DNA of 5,486 nucleotides, taken from Candidatus Heimdallarchaeota archaeon (GTDB lineage: Archaea; Asgardarchaeota; Njordarchaeia; Njordarchaeales; JAMOTR01). Shown here piece by piece: positions 5,111 to 5,486 of the stretch. Under the pieces are notes generated by a model. That model was not told the origin of the DNA. It did not search any database and saw nothing but the letters and a program-made list of their open reading frames with translations. Numbering within the stretch: position 1 is the stretch's first letter; every line of letters starts with the position of its first letter. The stretch covers positions 1 to 5,486 of the forward strand of contig JAMOTR010000055.1 of the NCBI GenBank assembly GCA_027068385.1, read 5' to 3'. The position numbers and the translations under genes were made by a program.

Positions 5111-5486
5111 TTAGATTCGCGCCTCCGCGATATCCCTACAACCGGATTCTACAAGAGCGTATAGGAGCATCGTGATCGTCCCGCAGGCCGCTCCCTTTTA
5201 GCGCTTCTACGTCGACGTTTTCCTCTATTAAGTAGATGTACCTCGATTGTGTTCCCTTTCTCTCCACTCCTACCTCGGCTTATGTGACCTCGCGAGAAAC
5301 GTGATACCTAGCGATCGATTTGAGCAGTATGGCATTTAAAACGCTACGGAGAACTTCGGTATCCGCTCATATAGCTCCTCATCGGAGGCGAATCGCTAGA
5401 TAACTCCAGAACATGTACTGATCGTCGACGTATGAATCGTAACCGTTAATAAAAACTCGAGCGGTCGCCTCCTCTTTTAAGAATCC
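5111..5486 (-). pseudogene. Decayed, frameshifted 3' end of a protein gene; continues past the window
   Basis: No intact reading frame exists here, but coding-like pieces follow one another on the minus strand. From 5486 to 5382 one frame reads 35 codons with protein-like content (FINGYDSYVDDQYMFWSYL), then a TGA. The frame one base later gives SDEELYERIPKF (5383 onward). The first frame returns with ADTEVLRSVLNAILLK (from 5366) until TAA at 5282-5280, and continues with RYIYLIEENVDVEALK to about 5196. At an A4G3 run (about 5199-5193) it shifts again to GTITMLLYALVESGCRDIAE, ending at TAA 5113-5111. Codon style (ATA, GTA, CTA, GAG, GCG) matches intact neighbours. I do not recognise the family. 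Alternatives are sequencing indels in a real gene, or chance: each open piece is short. It may begin well beyond the right edge. Confidence 0.45.

Noticed and set aside
5170..5296. Second minus-strand frame open across 5296-5149, rich in arginine and serine
   Set aside because: It has no plausible start with a promoter and its composition looks like an out-of-frame reading of the relic at 5111-5486.
4936..5486. RNase P RNA or SRP RNA in the right-hand non-coding stretch
   Set aside because: I could not find the conserved core motifs or the long paired architecture of either RNA on either strand; the only well-formed RNA seen is the C/D box sRNA.

Overview
This window looks like chromosomal DNA from a hyperthermophilic archaeon, most likely Thermoproteota (crenarchaeal), although the lineage is an inference. 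The pointers are archaeal-type ATP synthase subunits H and F, an RNase P protein of the archaeal Rpp21/Rpr2 family, a PIN-domain ATPase of the archaeal COG1855 type, a C/D box guide RNA, two tRNA genes with very GC-rich stems, TATA-box promoters spaced about 25 bases from inferred transcript starts, and one Shine-Dalgarno site matching the archaeal 16S tail. Mixed base composition combined with GC-rich RNA stems fits a thermophile.

Layout: (1) 2-712, plus strand: 3' part of a membrane-anchored protein of unknown function, open at the left edge, overlapping by four bases (ATGA) with rnp4 (709-1047), an RNase P protein. (2) 1049-1122, minus strand: tRNA-Ala(UGC), whose 3' end lies one base beyond the rnp4 stop. 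(3) 1123-1220: divergent promoter region serving tRNA-Ala leftward and the next operon rightward. (4) 1221-3381, plus strand: tight operon of a PIN-domain/secretion-type ATPase, atpH and atpF, joined by stop/start overlap or an internal Shine-Dalgarno site. (5) 3362-4774, minus strand: a divergent PaaK-like adenylate-forming enzyme whose 3' end overlaps atpF by 20 bases, with T tracts for both strands. (6) 4847-4935, minus strand: tRNA-Ser(GCU). (7) 4936-5486: no intact protein gene. It holds a well-formed C/D box sRNA on the minus strand (boxes at 4988-5040) and, at 5111-5486, what looks like the frameshifted end of a protein gene.

Functionally the window mixes RNA maturation (RNase P protein, tRNAs, a 2'-O-methylation guide) with energy conversion (peripheral stalk and rotor subunits of the A-type ATP synthase) and a PIN-domain ATPase whose relatives act on nucleic acid. 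The most informative unlisted element is the C/D box sRNA: both guides have the canonical 13-nt spacing, and one is complementary to a sequence I recall from helix 18 of archaeal 16S rRNA. I see no CRISPR array, insertion sequence or integrated element, and no clear new multi-gene system.
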